The notes beneath the pieces are model-generated. The model was not told where the DNA came from. It saw only the letters and a program-made list of their open reading frames with translations, and made no database searches. 64,000 bases of DNA from CAILUG01 sp903844415 (GTDB lineage: Bacteria > Pseudomonadota > Gammaproteobacteria > Pseudomonadales > Pseudohongiellaceae), in the NCBI GenBank assembly GCA_947477655.1, contig CANJTS010000006.1:1-64000 (forward strand). Direction: 5' to 3'. Below, one piece after another: positions 8,775 through 17,706 of this stretch (position 1 is the stretch's first letter; every line of letters starts with the position of its first letter). The translations under genes were made by a program, and so were the position numbers.

Positions 8775-9178
8775 TCCTTGCTCCCTTGTTCTTTATTGTA
8801 AAACACCACTGCACGCTGGCCATCAAGCTCGGCAATATGGGCACTTACCGCCATACCGATGGTGACTTTGTCGGGCTCCACATCCATTACCCGGCTCAAC
8901 AGGCGCGGGCCTTCTTCGAGCTGGATTAACGCAACATTGTAATCCCCGCCCTTCTCCGGCTTCTGTCGAATTACCGACGTGGAATACACAACGGCACGGC
9001 CTGTTGGCTCTATCCATTTCAGCGCTGCAGAACCACAGTGATTACATAGCACCCGCGGATAAAACACATAAGCGCCACAGTCTTTGCATTGCTGAATGAG
9101 GAATTTGCCCTGATTGAGCGCGTCCTGATAAACGCGCAGTGGCCCGGGGCCGCTGAAATCGGAGGGGATTTGGGTCAT
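8768..9178 (-). CDS. Zn-ribbon/OB-fold DUF35 protein
   Basis: A 136-residue protein with a four-Cys rubredoxin-like zinc ribbon (CKDCG ... LCNHCGS) and a C-terminal OB fold starting near GRAVVYSTSVIR. DUF35 proteins are obligate partners of thiolase-like acyl-CoA enzymes, binding the CoA thioester. This one lies directly upstream of the thiolase and overlaps it by 7 bp. I prefer the ATG at 9178; an in-frame TTG at 9196 would add six residues, and neither has a strong ribosome site. Confidence 0.88.
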   Translation of the reverse strand: MTQIPSDFSGPGPLRVYQDALNQGKFLIQQCKDCGAYVFYPRVLCNHCGSAALKWIEPTGRAVVYSTSVIRQKPEKGGDYNVALIQLEEGPRLLSRVMDVEPDKVTIGMAVSAHIAELDGQRAVVFYNKEQGSKEW

Positions 9179-9220
9179 GGTTATTGGCTCAGGCAAGGGT
9201 CAATGGGTAAAGACTGCGGT

Positions 9221-9262
9221 GTGACGAGCGCACTGTGACGAGCGCACTGTGAAGAGCGCCCT
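9221..9262. repeat. 14-bp tandem repeat, three copies
   Basis: GTGACGAGCGCACT occurs twice exactly (9221-9234, 9235-9248), followed by a third copy with two changes (9249-9262). It lies between the DUF35 and MHS-transporter genes. No function is evident; copy number may vary between strains. Confidence 0.9.
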
Positions 9263-9310
9263 GCAGCAAGCACCTGCGCGACTGTGCAATTATACGAATG
9301 ATACGCTGCC

Positions 9311-10933
9311 TTATTCCAGATCAGGTTCACCGTTAGTTTCCCGCAAAAAAAACCCACCGATTACTACTGTCATTAACGCAATGCCAATCGGATACCACAA
9401 GCCATAATAAATATCGCCCGTGTAGGCCACCAGCGCGAACGAGACAGTGGGCAAAAATCCACCGAACCAACCATTGCCAATGTGATAAGGCAAAGACATC
9501 GATGTGTAACGAATGCGCGGTGGAAATAATTCCACCAGCCATGCAGCGATCGGGCCGTAAACCATTGTCACATACACAACAAGCAGAGTAAGAATAGCCA
9601 GCACCATGCCGTGATTTATACGCTCAGGATCTGCACTGAGTGGATATTGTGCCGCAGCGAGTCCCGCAGAGAGCGATAAGGCAAACTGGGTACTTTGCGC
9701 AGCGAACTCGGCCGGAGGTAGAACTGCTCCTTCAAAGGCGGAAATCGCTTGCGAACCAATACGAACTACAGTTACTGCGCCCGGAGCATTTTCATTGGTA
9801 TAAGGAATTCCGATACGAGCTAGTTGCCCTTTGGCGATATCACATGAGCTTGAATAAACCGTTTTGCCAATCGGATCAAATTGAAAGTGGCAAGTCGACG
9901 CATCAGCAAGTACCACCACGGGACTGGCAAGTTGTGCCGCTTCGATAACCGGGTTTGCATACGATGTGAGTGCTTTAAACAGGGGCATATAAGTGCAAGC
10001 TGCTATCAAACAGCCTGCCAACACCACACGTTTGCGGCCAATCTTGTCCGACAAGGAACCAAACACAATGAAGAAAGGCGTACCCAACAGCAGGCCTCCA
10101 GCGACTAACAGATTCGCGGTGTAGGCATCCACCTTGAGAGTCTGGGTTAAAAAGAACAAGGCATAGAACTGTCCGCAATACCACACCACTGCTTGCCCAG
10201 CGGTGCCACCCAGCAAGGCGAGGATGACTATTTTTAGATTAGGCCAGCGTCCAAAAGAATCTTTAAGCGGAGATTTGGATGTTCGTCCTTCTGCTTTCAT
10301 CGCTACAAACACCGGCGATTCGTTCAATTGCAAACGGATATAGACCGATACCGCCAACAGCACGAGCGAAATTAAAAATGGAATACGCCAACCCCAAACA
10401 TCAAATTGCTCGCCCAACAAACTGCGGCACACAAGAATGACGATAAGCGACAAAAACAAACCGAGTGTTGCCGTGGTTTGAATCCAACTGGTGTACAGTC
10501 CCCGTTTATTGGCGGGCGCGTGTTCTGCCACGTAAGTTGCAGCGCCGCCATATTCACCACCCAGCGCGAGACCCTGCAGCAATCGTAATACCACTAATAA
10601 GATGGGAGCAGCCACGCCAATCGACGCATAACCAGGCAATATCCCGACCAGCGCCGTGGATATGCCCATGATGACAATAGTGATCAAGAATGTTTGTTTA
10701 CGCCCGACCAGATCGCCTAGTCGGCCGAAAATTATGGCGCCAAACGGACGCACTGCAAAACCTGCAGCAAACGCCAACAAGGCAAAAATAAACGCCGTAG
10801 TTTCGTTAACCCCGGCAAAGAACTGCCGGCTAATAATGGCAGCGAGCGAGCCATAGAGATAAAAATCGTACCATTCAAATACGGTACCCAAAGATGAGGC
10901 AAAAATAACGCGGCGGTGGGCTTTATCGATCAC
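9311..10933 (-). CDS. MHS-family (ProP/ShiA-like) MFS transporter with periplasmic insertion
   Basis: A 540-residue metabolite:H+ symporter family protein. The start ASSLGTVFEWYDFYLYG is the MHS hallmark; the loop 2-3 motif RLGDLVGRKQTF and the second-half copy SDKIGRKRV are the MFS A-motifs. It is about 100 residues longer than ProP. The extra length is an insertion between the eighth and ninth helices (roughly residues 350-440) containing two Cys about 15 residues apart, probably periplasmic and disulphide-linked. GTG start; the nearest upstream ATG is in another frame. Substrate unknown (organic acids or osmolytes are usual). It lies downstream of and in the same direction as nothing obvious, so it is probably monocistronic. 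Confidence 0.87.
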   Translation of the reverse strand: MIDKAHRRVIFASSLGTVFEWYDFYLYGSLAAIISRQFFAGVNETTAFIFALLAFAAGFAVRPFGAIIFGRLGDLVGRKQTFLITIVIMGISTALVGILPGYASIGVAAPILLVVLRLLQGLALGGEYGGAATYVAEHAPANKRGLYTSWIQTTATLGLFLSLIVILVCRSLLGEQFDVWGWRIPFLISLVLLAVSVYIRLQLNESPVFVAMKAEGRTSKSPLKDSFGRWPNLKIVILALLGGTAGQAVVWYCGQFYALFFLTQTLKVDAYTANLLVAGGLLLGTPFFIVFGSLSDKIGRKRVVLAGCLIAACTYMPLFKALTSYANPVIEAAQLASPVVVLADASTCHFQFDPIGKTVYSSSCDIAKGQLARIGIPYTNENAPGAVTVVRIGSQAISAFEGAVLPPAEFAAQSTQFALSLSAGLAAAQYPLSADPERINHGMVLAILTLLVVYVTMVYGPIAAWLVELFPPRIRYTSMSLPYHIGNGWFGGFLPTVSFALVAYTGDIYYGLWYPIGIALMTVVIGGFFLRETNGEPDLE

Positions 10934-11234
10934 GTGATTGCTCGCATTGTTAAAGAAAGAGAGAGTACCGGTGCAAACGAGTTGCGTCCAGTACGGATAT
11001 GAAACCAGACCGCCGTGGCACTACTTAAAAAAAATTCAAAGGCTTTCGTTATGCCGGTTGTTTCCTAGATCAAGCCGCTGGCTCAGAGCTGCTGTGCAGA
11101 TTGACTAGATTCCGGCCTACGCCACAATGAGATAGTGTAGGTTTCGTCACCACATCAAATCTTCTGCTTGCAAATGAGGCAGATATTTTTCTGTTAAAGT
11201 GTGAATTAATTCTTTGTCTATCTAGGTAATTACT
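10934..11234. other. Intergenic region with degraded palindromic repeat
   Basis: A 301-bp gap between divergent genes, so it should hold both promoters. Bases 11047-11132 resemble the element at 41911-41995: both begin TCGT-AT-CCGG, have a CAGAG-T-x-TCTGC-like middle and then GATTCCGG near the end. I take it as a decayed copy of a dispersed palindromic repeat. No gene-like frame was seen. Confidence 0.4.
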
Positions 11235-11999
11235 TTGGAATACGAACTCAGTGTGTTGACGGTTTCATTGCTGGTATTGGCAGGATTTATCGCCGGATTT
11301 ATTAACACCATAGCCGGTGGCGGCTCGATGCTGACTTTGCCAGCTTTGATGTTGATGGGCATGCAGGCTGATATTGCCAATGCCACCAACAGGGTGGGAA
11401 TTTTCTTGCAATCAGTGGCCGGTGCGCGTGGTTTTCAAAAGCACGGAAAACTGGAAATACATACGGTTATACCAACCTTGCTGCCGACGGTGCTTGGCTC
11501 CCTCGGTGGTGCCGTGCTTGCGTCATATCTACCACTTACTTGGCTCAAGCCAGCATTACTTTTCACCATGCTGGGGATGGCAGCATTAATGCTGGTACAG
11601 CCAAATGTGGTGGCGCCACCGCCAGGCACTCCTGTACATACTATTGCTGAACGGCCTTTGGCATGGTTTGGGTTATTTTTTGCGGGGTTTTACGGTGGAT
11701 TTGTACAAGCCGGTGTGGGTTTCATTATTATCGCCACGTTGGCCGGCGTGTTGCGCTTCGATCTGGTGCGTACCAACGCACTGAAGATGGCCATCAATGC
11801 TGCTTTAACAGCCATCGCTCTTGCGGTGTTTGTAGTGCGTGAGCAAGTGTTATGGGTTCCCGGTTTAATCATGGCGTTTGGTACCGTGATCGGCGCAACG
11901 ATGAGTGTAAAGTTTGCTATTTCAGTGCCGCAGTCAGTACTTAAATGGGTACTGTTTGTAATGGTACTAGCCTCCTGTGGAGCTGCTTATTTCAGTTAA
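11235..11999 (+). CDS. TauE/SafE family permease (sulfite-exporter-like)
   Basis: A 254-residue inner-membrane protein with about eight helices in two similar halves. The first helix contains GFIAGFINTIAGGGSMLTLPAL, and the second half repeats the theme with GGFVQAGVGFIIIATLAGV; both are diagnostic for TauE/SafE (PF01925). The family moves sulfite, sulfoacetate or other anions; the substrate here is unknown. TTG start chosen because the family begins just before the first helix. A 26-bp gap separates it from the downstream hydrolase, so co-transcription is possible. Confidence 0.9.
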   Translation: MEYELSVLTVSLLVLAGFIAGFINTIAGGGSMLTLPALMLMGMQADIANATNRVGIFLQSVAGARGFQKHGKLEIHTVIPTLLPTVLGSLGGAVLASYLPLTWLKPALLFTMLGMAALMLVQPNVVAPPPGTPVHTIAERPLAWFGLFFAGFYGGFVQAGVGFIIIATLAGVLRFDLVRTNALKMAINAALTAIALAVFVVREQVLWVPGLIMAFGTVIGATMSVKFAISVPQSVLKWVLFVMVLASCGAAYFS

Positions 12000-12025
12000 T
12001 ATTTTTCATCATTAAGGAGGATAGT

Positions 12026-12955
12026 GTGCATTTCATAACCAATCGTACTGTTCAAAAGCATGGCAGCAATTTTAGTTTTGACGAAACTAGCAATGAACTC
12101 TCCAACAGCATTCGTTATTGCAAACTAACGAGCGCAAAAATTTTTACAGAAATTCTGAGCGGGCCTATGATGCAGGCCCTAAAAGAAAATTCTACTTATA
12201 AAGAAATACTTTTTTACATTCACGGTTTCAACAACCAACCTTCAACCGACATTTTTCCCAATGCGCGCATCTTGCAAGAAGAATTCGACAGTGCTGATCT
12301 TGGCACATTGGTAGTTCCAATCATTTGGCCTTGTGATAATGATCTTGGTGTAGTCAAGGATTACTGGGACGATCAGAGAGCCGCCAAAACTAGCGGCGAA
12401 ATCCTTAGTCGTACTTTATCTAAGCTTCTGCAATGGCAGCAGAAAAATGCCAAAAACCCTTGTTTGAAACGCATGCACATTCTGGCGCATTCCATGGGTA
12501 ACCGGGTATTGATGCATTGCATGGATGAATGGCGGCACACCTCGGGCAATGGCGAAATGCCATATTTGTTCAACAACATTTTCATGATGGCTGCGGATGT
12601 GCCTAACGAAGTATTAGAACGCGATCAAATCGGCCAAGCCATCACTATGGCCGCCCGCAGAGTGCTCTGTTACTACGCCAATGACGATCTGGCGATGACG
12701 GCAAGCAAGGTAAGTAATGTAAAAAATAGGGTGTTTTCTCGACGTTTAGGCCACACAGGACCAGAGAGTATGGCCAAAGTGCCCGATCATGTGTACGCCC
12801 TGAACTGTGACCGCTTCAATAACAACTACGACTCCAAAGGGCACAGCTATTTCTTGCGCGACAACCAAGGCCACCTTAGCCCGGCCTTATTGCACATGAT
12901 GGAAATGATCCAGCGCCGTACCGTCGCACTGGAAAAACGTAACTACACACTTTAG
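12026..12955 (+). CDS. Alpha/beta hydrolase, DUF900-like
   Basis: A 309-residue hydrolase. GTG start at 12026 sits 5 bp after a perfect AGGAGG; the longer open frame reads back into the permease gene. The oxyanion-side motif is YIHGFNN near residue 65 and the nucleophile elbow is LAHSMGNR with Ser about 156, both typical of DUF900 (PF05990) proteins. A His-containing segment near the C-terminus (SKGHSYFL) probably completes the triad. No signal peptide is visible. Substrate is unknown. It is followed after 9 bp by a small gene with its own good ribosome site, so the two form an operon. Confidence 0.82.
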   Translation: MHFITNRTVQKHGSNFSFDETSNELSNSIRYCKLTSAKIFTEILSGPMMQALKENSTYKEILFYIHGFNNQPSTDIFPNARILQEEFDSADLGTLVVPIIWPCDNDLGVVKDYWDDQRAAKTSGEILSRTLSKLLQWQQKNAKNPCLKRMHILAHSMGNRVLMHCMDEWRHTSGNGEMPYLFNNIFMMAADVPNEVLERDQIGQAITMAARRVLCYYANDDLAMTASKVSNVKNRVFSRRLGHTGPESMAKVPDHVYALNCDRFNNNYDSKGHSYFLRDNQGHLSPALLHMMEMIQRRTVALEKRNYTL

Positions 12956-12964
12956 GAGCAGCTC

Positions 12965-13390
12965 ATGAGCAAGAACGACAATGTGCTCAACCAATCACAG
13001 CGCCAGCAATTACGCAGCGACATGGACTCCCAAGTGGAGATGTTGAGCGATAATGAAACCGATCATCTGGCTCGACTGCTGAATCAGAAAGTTGAAATTC
13101 CGTTTCTGCCTATAGGCAAGGAACACATCATTGTGTGCAAACTGGTACGTAAAGTAGATCGTTATTTATATGAAATTCTGCCCAATGAATTGTACTCAAT
13201 GGTTAAGTCCACCAAAGACGGTCTCAGCACAGAGCATGCTGACCAGTTACGCGAGATTATCACCACCCGTGGCAAAAACGATTTCAGTATTCGATTTCTG
13301 CCGGAGAGCGTCGAGCAGCAGATTTTTATTTTTCTGTGTTCGCAGATTATTCGGGCAATGCGCAAAAATATGAGTGTGTTGAAATTGTAA
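12965..13390 (+). CDS. Uncharacterised 141-residue cytoplasmic protein
   Basis: I do not recognise a family. The protein is hydrophilic, starts with a Gln/Asn-rich helical segment (residues 1-45), has a central mixed region and a helical C-terminus (VEQQIFIFLCSQIIRAM). No signal peptide, membrane helix or metal motif is visible. AGGAGC lies 6 bp upstream of the ATG, and the gene follows the DUF900 hydrolase by 9 bp, so it may be a partner or regulator of that enzyme. A bidirectional terminator follows. Confidence 0.8.
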   Translation: MSKNDNVLNQSQRQQLRSDMDSQVEMLSDNETDHLARLLNQKVEIPFLPIGKEHIIVCKLVRKVDRYLYEILPNELYSMVKSTKDGLSTEHADQLREIITTRGKNDFSIRFLPESVEQQIFIFLCSQIIRAMRKNMSVLKL

Positions 13391-13453
13391 TATTCACCTG
13401 CCAAGTCATACGCTATCGACTCAGGCCAACTATGCACTTACGAAATAAGGCCA

Positions 13454-13482
13454 TAAAAAAGAGGGCATCAGCCCTCTTTTTT
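13454..13482. terminator. Bidirectional intrinsic terminator
   Basis: Symmetric hairpin AAAAAAGAGGGC-ATCA-GCCCTCTTTTTT. It has A/T runs on both sides, so it can end the hydrolase operon from the left and the membrane-protein pair from the right. Confidence 0.92.
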
Positions 13483-13495
13483 ATAACAGCGCTTA

Positions 13496-13990
13496 TTAGC
13501 CCGCGCCGCCTGTATAGGGCAATATTCGCCCCATGATGATAATGAAAACCCACAACACGATGGAAATCAGAGCAATGACCTTCGCGCGAAACGGTGCCTG
13601 CTGACCGTCTGCCAATGACAGTAGTTCTTTGTGTTCACCCAGCCAAAACCATAAGGCATTGATGCCTGCTATGGCTATCAAAGCCATCTTCCATTGAAAA
13701 CCGGGGTTAGCCAAGTAGTTGAATGGATCGGCGTGTAAAAAGGCAAGACCTGTGAGAAAGCTGAAACTAAAGGCAATCATGGCAACAGGAATAAACTTCA
13801 TACAGGCTTTCATATTTAAAAACCTGACGATACCAAGCACCCTGCCATCAACCACCAACAAAGCACCAAACAACCAAATTAGCGCCAGAAAATGCAATGT
13901 TTCCATCAGCGGAAACATCCAGTAAATATCAATCATTACCCCATGAAACCAAGTAGATTCAAGCCAGGTAGCAAACGGTTCCCAAAACAT
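13496..13990 (-). CDS. Small membrane protein, second of a sister pair (DUF6644-like)
   Basis: A 164-residue protein with about four to five membrane helices. After a short amphipathic start it has METLHFLALIWLFGALLVVDGRVLG, which resembles the matching segment of the upstream protein (FSHAVGMATVMGVVVALNMRVLG), and both continue with a Phe-rich helix and a Gly/Ala-rich one. The two are therefore paralogues. I believe they belong to an uncharacterised family (DUF6644-type), but this is from memory. AAGGAGAAACT precedes the ATG. No function can be stated. Confidence 0.78.
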   Translation of the reverse strand: MFWEPFATWLESTWFHGVMIDIYWMFPLMETLHFLALIWLFGALLVVDGRVLGIVRFLNMKACMKFIPVAMIAFSFSFLTGLAFLHADPFNYLANPGFQWKMALIAIAGINALWFWLGEHKELLSLADGQQAPFRAKVIALISIVLWVFIIIMGRILPYTGGAG

Positions 13991-14002
13991 AGTTTCTCCT
14001 TA

Positions 14003-14455
14003 TTAGGCCAGATAGGCCATCAGGCGGCCAGTAACAACACCTACTATCCAACATAACAAACATACAATTGATAGTAGCTTTTGTATGTATGCAGGTTTGT
14101 TGGCTCGGACTGCACCCAACACAAACTTCATTAGGGTACCGCCGAGCAAAATAGCACCAATTTTTAACTGGAAGGATCCTTGAAAAACATAGGTGCTACT
14201 GCTGCCAGCAAACAAAATCAAACCTGAGATCAGATTTATGAAGAATCCAAGCCAAGCCACAATAAACAAATTGTCGAAAGCAGGAATGGACAGTTCTTTG
14301 GCAAAGCCTAGTACCCGCATGTTCAAGGCAACCACTACCCCCATTACGGTTGCCATACCAACAGCATGGCTGAATAGAACAATGGGGTAACCCCACAGTG
14401 ATTCACGAATAAACAAACCAACGGGCCCCTCTTCGTACCACAATAAAAAATCCAT
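14003..14455 (-). CDS. Small membrane protein, first of a sister pair (DUF6644-like)
   Basis: A 150-residue protein with about four helices. I use the ATG at 14455, which has a GAGAGG upstream and matches the start of its paralogue; the frame stays open to 14548 but the extra residues look random. Key segments are WGYPIVLFSHAVGMATVMG and FQGSFQLKIGAILLGG. It is 12 bp upstream of the second gene of the pair, an operon ending at the terminator at 13454-13482. A conserved His in the first helix of both proteins could be functional, for example in haem or metal binding; this is a guess. Confidence 0.75.
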   Translation of the reverse strand: MDFLLWYEEGPVGLFIRESLWGYPIVLFSHAVGMATVMGVVVALNMRVLGFAKELSIPAFDNLFIVAWLGFFINLISGLILFAGSSSTYVFQGSFQLKIGAILLGGTLMKFVLGAVRANKPAYIQKLLSIVCLLCWIVGVVTGRLMAYLA

Positions 14456-14740
14456 GATTAGATTTACCTCTCGATTACTACCCAGTGCAGTATTTGGAAT
14501 TGCGTTACAAGGGATGAATGTAACAAACAGAAAAAGCTGGCAAAACATTTAATTGATGATCGCTTGCGCTATCTCAAGTTTGCCTGAAGCTTGCCTCGTT
14601 ACACGAAAAAAGGACACTGCAAGCCGAATATATTTCGGATTCTATTTTTACCATCCCCTTTGCAAATGCAGGCGTAAAGTAAACCAGCCGCCTGCAATAA
14701 TCAACCTCGGTTCGTGCCTCTATAAAGACAATAAAATGGA

Positions 14741-16348
14741 CTAATAACGCGGATCGTACATCGCCGCAGCTACGTCCTGCGCAAAACTTTTACCAATCAC
14801 TTTTTGGGTCAACCCGACCCGCGCTGCAGTCTGGGCAACTGCTACAGCTATTTGCAGCGATACCTGGCGAATTTCGGTCAGGGGTGGATATAAACAACCT
14901 TGTGCAATCTGTTTGGCTGAAACTGATTCTGCGAGTGTTTTGGCGGCAGTTATCAGCAAGTCGTCGGTAATTCGGGTGATTTCACCCTGCAATGCCCCCA
15001 AACCTAAACCCGGGAATATATAGGCATTGTTGCCTTGGCCAGGCACTTTGGTGACCCCATTAATGGTTACCGGTGCAAATGGACTGCCACTGGCAAAAAT
15101 GGCTTTCCCCTGCGTGAAGGTGTAAGCCGCTTCTGCAGTACATTCCGCTTTGGATGTCGGGTTGGACAACGCAAAGATAATCGGATGTGTATTAAAGGAT
15201 GCCATCATCTCAATAATCGCTTGCGTAAAAGTACCGCCGCGGGCAGTTGCCCCAATCAGCGCATTGGGCTTGATGTGGGCAATTGCTGCTTCCAACGTCA
15301 TGGGCGGTAAATCCGCAGCAAAGGGTGCAGCATGCACAGTCAGCTCATCGCGACTGCGGGTAATCAAACCTTTGCTGTCGCAACAGAAACAACGGGCGCA
15401 AGCCTCAGCATAACTTAAGCCTTCTTGTTGCATGGCAACAACCAATAAGCTTGCAATGCCGGTGGCTGCCGAACCGGCGCCTGCAAACAGAAAACGCATG
15501 TCTGATAATTTTGTTTGGGTAATACGAGTAGCAGCATAAAAACCGGATAATGCCACGGCGGCAGTACCTTGAATATCATCGTTAAAGCATAACAAGCGAT
15601 CCCGATATTTATCTAACAGAGCAACCGCATTGGGCGTGGCAAAATCTTCGAACTGCAACAAAGCTAAGGGGAATTTATTTTTTACTGCGGTAATAAATTC
15701 TTCAATAAAAGCAAAATACTCAGGGCCACGCACACGTGGTTCACGACGGCCCTGATAACGCAAATCTTGCCGAAAGCGCAAATTATCGGTGCCTACATCG
15801 AGCGTGACCGGCATACATTGAGCAGGATTAATTCCGGCGCAGGCACAATACAGTGCGAGTTTGCCAATCGGGATACCCATACCACTAACACCAAGATCGC
15901 CCAAGCCCAAAATACGCTCGCCATCGGTTACTACAATGAGGCGGATCTCAGGATCCAGCCAGTTAGATAAAAGTGTTTCCACATTGCCCTGCTGTTCTAT
16001 GGAGATATAACAGCCATTGGTCTCGCGAAAATGATTGGCAAATTCTTGGCAGGCCTGCCCCACAGTAGGGGTGTAAACAATTGGCATCAATTCTTCGATG
16101 TGATCAATCAGGGCGCGGTAATACATTCTTTCATTACGTTTTTGCAATGCAGCCATAAATCGGTAGCGATCGATGGGCTCTGCCTTGCCACGCATATCAG
16201 TCAGCGCCCAATCAACTTGTTCAGCCAAGGTGCTAATTTTAGGAGGCAACAAGCCATGCAAACCGTATTCAGTACGCTCTGCATAGGTAAAGGCTGTCCC
16301 TTTGTTGAGACGAGGATTATTGATAAGAGCAAACGCTTTGGGTTTCAT
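14741..16348 (-). CDS. maeA: NAD-dependent malic enzyme
   Basis: Cytoplasmic oxidative decarboxylation of malate to pyruvate with NAD(P)+. The 535-residue length fits the large bacterial/eukaryotic-type malic enzyme. Motifs: MPIVYTPTVGQACQ near residue 90, GERILGLGDLGVSGMGIPIGK (malic enzyme signature), the metal-binding FEDF and FNDDIQGTAAV, the Rossmann FAGAGSAATGIA, and ALSNPTSKAECT. All are intact. Co-factor preference (NAD versus NADP) cannot be read with certainty. It stands alone, with about 230 bp upstream. Confidence 0.95.
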   Translation of the reverse strand: MKPKAFALINNPRLNKGTAFTYAERTEYGLHGLLPPKISTLAEQVDWALTDMRGKAEPIDRYRFMAALQKRNERMYYRALIDHIEELMPIVYTPTVGQACQEFANHFRETNGCYISIEQQGNVETLLSNWLDPEIRLIVVTDGERILGLGDLGVSGMGIPIGKLALYCACAGINPAQCMPVTLDVGTDNLRFRQDLRYQGRREPRVRGPEYFAFIEEFITAVKNKFPLALLQFEDFATPNAVALLDKYRDRLLCFNDDIQGTAAVALSGFYAATRITQTKLSDMRFLFAGAGSAATGIASLLVVAMQQEGLSYAEACARCFCCDSKGLITRSRDELTVHAAPFAADLPPMTLEAAIAHIKPNALIGATARGGTFTQAIIEMMASFNTHPIIFALSNPTSKAECTAEAAYTFTQGKAIFASGSPFAPVTINGVTKVPGQGNNAYIFPGLGLGALQGEITRITDDLLITAAKTLAESVSAKQIAQGCLYPPLTEIRQVSLQIAVAVAQTAARVGLTQKVIGKSFAQDVAAAMYDPRY

Positions 16349-16575
16349 TTAGTACAAAATTTACCGCGAGAAAGGAGCGCAAGATTAGCTAGCAACACTA
16401 GCAGTGTAAAGTATTTATATTGGCCAATAGTGCAGAAAATTCGAACGTTCGCTTGGCTTGTACAGGAAGTTATGCAGAGTGTCGTATAGGGCCTCGTGGC
16501 TTTTATCATTGAGCCACTATGTGTCATGCAAACGCTGGCATAACTTACTAGAGCAGCGTACCCCTTACTAAATTT

Positions 16576-17706
16576 TTACTGCCGAACCATTTCTAGATAA
16601 CCACTGCCCAACACAGAGCCGGTAACAGGATCGAGCACATTGACCGCACCTTCCCAATATTGAAAACTTAGATCCATCCACTGCGCGTCCACAACTGCTT
16701 GCACCCGCCACTGCCGACCCTGGTAAGACAACAACCAGGCGGTGGCATATTGCACACCGGCAGGGCTCGTCCACCATTGTTGTTCTTGTAAGTTTATATC
16801 CGCTGGCGAAATCAAACGTTGAGTTGCGGCTGCATCCGTCCAATTGCCCTGACTGTAGGCATGGCTTTGCCCATTCAGATTTCTGAGCTGGTAATACATC
16901 AGTTCTTGGCCATCATCAAATTGTAAGGAGAACCAGTCCCAGCCGCTTTGATCGGGACCCAGCACACTAGAACTCCATTCACGATCCAGCCAACTGTTGC
17001 CACTAACTGTGAACACTTCGTCACCAACCGTAATCTCGCCCGACGTTTGCAACCGCGTGAGGCTGTAATAATATGACGCAGAGCCTGCTGCCTGATTTTT
17101 TTGACTTAGCCCCTGATCGCCTTGCAAAACAGGTTTTTTGACGCTGTTGAGGTTGAGACTCAGGCTCAACTCCTGATCGGCTACCTTCAAGTGCCACGGA
17201 AAATCGTTACCCGTACCAACCAGTTGCCAATCGTCGAGCCATACCTTGAAGGGATTAAGTTGGGCTCCCGCCAAGCCCGGATTTTCACGCGAGAAACGTT
17301 CTACAGCGTGATGCGAGTTGGCATCCACATCGGTCAAGGCAAAATGCGCCATCCACAAGCGCTCGCTGTTCCAGCTTGATGATGCCGCTGTTACTGTTGT
17401 TTCTCTAGTCTGTGTTGTCGCTGGCGCTCGTGCGGCGACGTTAAAAAAAGTTACCTGATAACCAAAATGACGACCTTCTGCTGAATATAAATTGCCAGTG
17501 ATATACCACCACTCGTTACGATACCCAGCATGTAGGCCGTGATCCTCTGGAAATTCAAAAAGCCGTGGTGAATCTGCCCGCAAAAAACCCGTAGTGTTGT
17601 TACCACCAAGCACTTGTTTAATATTGGCGGTTGAGCGCGGCGCGGACTCTTCGGCACAAGCAATAAGAAAAAACAAACACAGCGTAAGGTGTAATAAGCG
17701 CATCAT
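16576..17706 (-). CDS. CrtC/AttH-like lipocalin-domain lipoprotein of an ABC operon
   Basis: A 376-residue protein. The ATG at 17706 overlaps the permease stop (ATGA), and it starts with a lipoprotein signal (MMRLLHLTLCLFFLIACAEE; lipobox LIAC). The body has the CrtC/AttH (hydroxyneurosporene synthase-like) pattern: FEFPEDHGLHAGYRNEWWYITG, FGYQVTFF, MAHFALTD, WLDREWSSS and GWDWFSLQFDDGQELMYYQL. In AttEFGH-type systems this subunit accompanies an ABC ATPase and an FtsX-like permease, as here. It should be anchored to a membrane facing the periplasm; ligand unknown, possibly a lipid. Confidence 0.86.
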   Translation of the reverse strand: MMRLLHLTLCLFFLIACAEESAPRSTANIKQVLGGNNTTGFLRADSPRLFEFPEDHGLHAGYRNEWWYITGNLYSAEGRHFGYQVTFFNVAARAPATTQTRETTVTAASSSWNSERLWMAHFALTDVDANSHHAVERFSRENPGLAGAQLNPFKVWLDDWQLVGTGNDFPWHLKVADQELSLSLNLNSVKKPVLQGDQGLSQKNQAAGSASYYYSLTRLQTSGEITVGDEVFTVSGNSWLDREWSSSVLGPDQSGWDWFSLQFDDGQELMYYQLRNLNGQSHAYSQGNWTDAAATQRLISPADINLQEQQWWTSPAGVQYATAWLLSYQGRQWRVQAVVDAQWMDLSFQYWEGAVNVLDPVTGSVLGSGYLEMVRQ

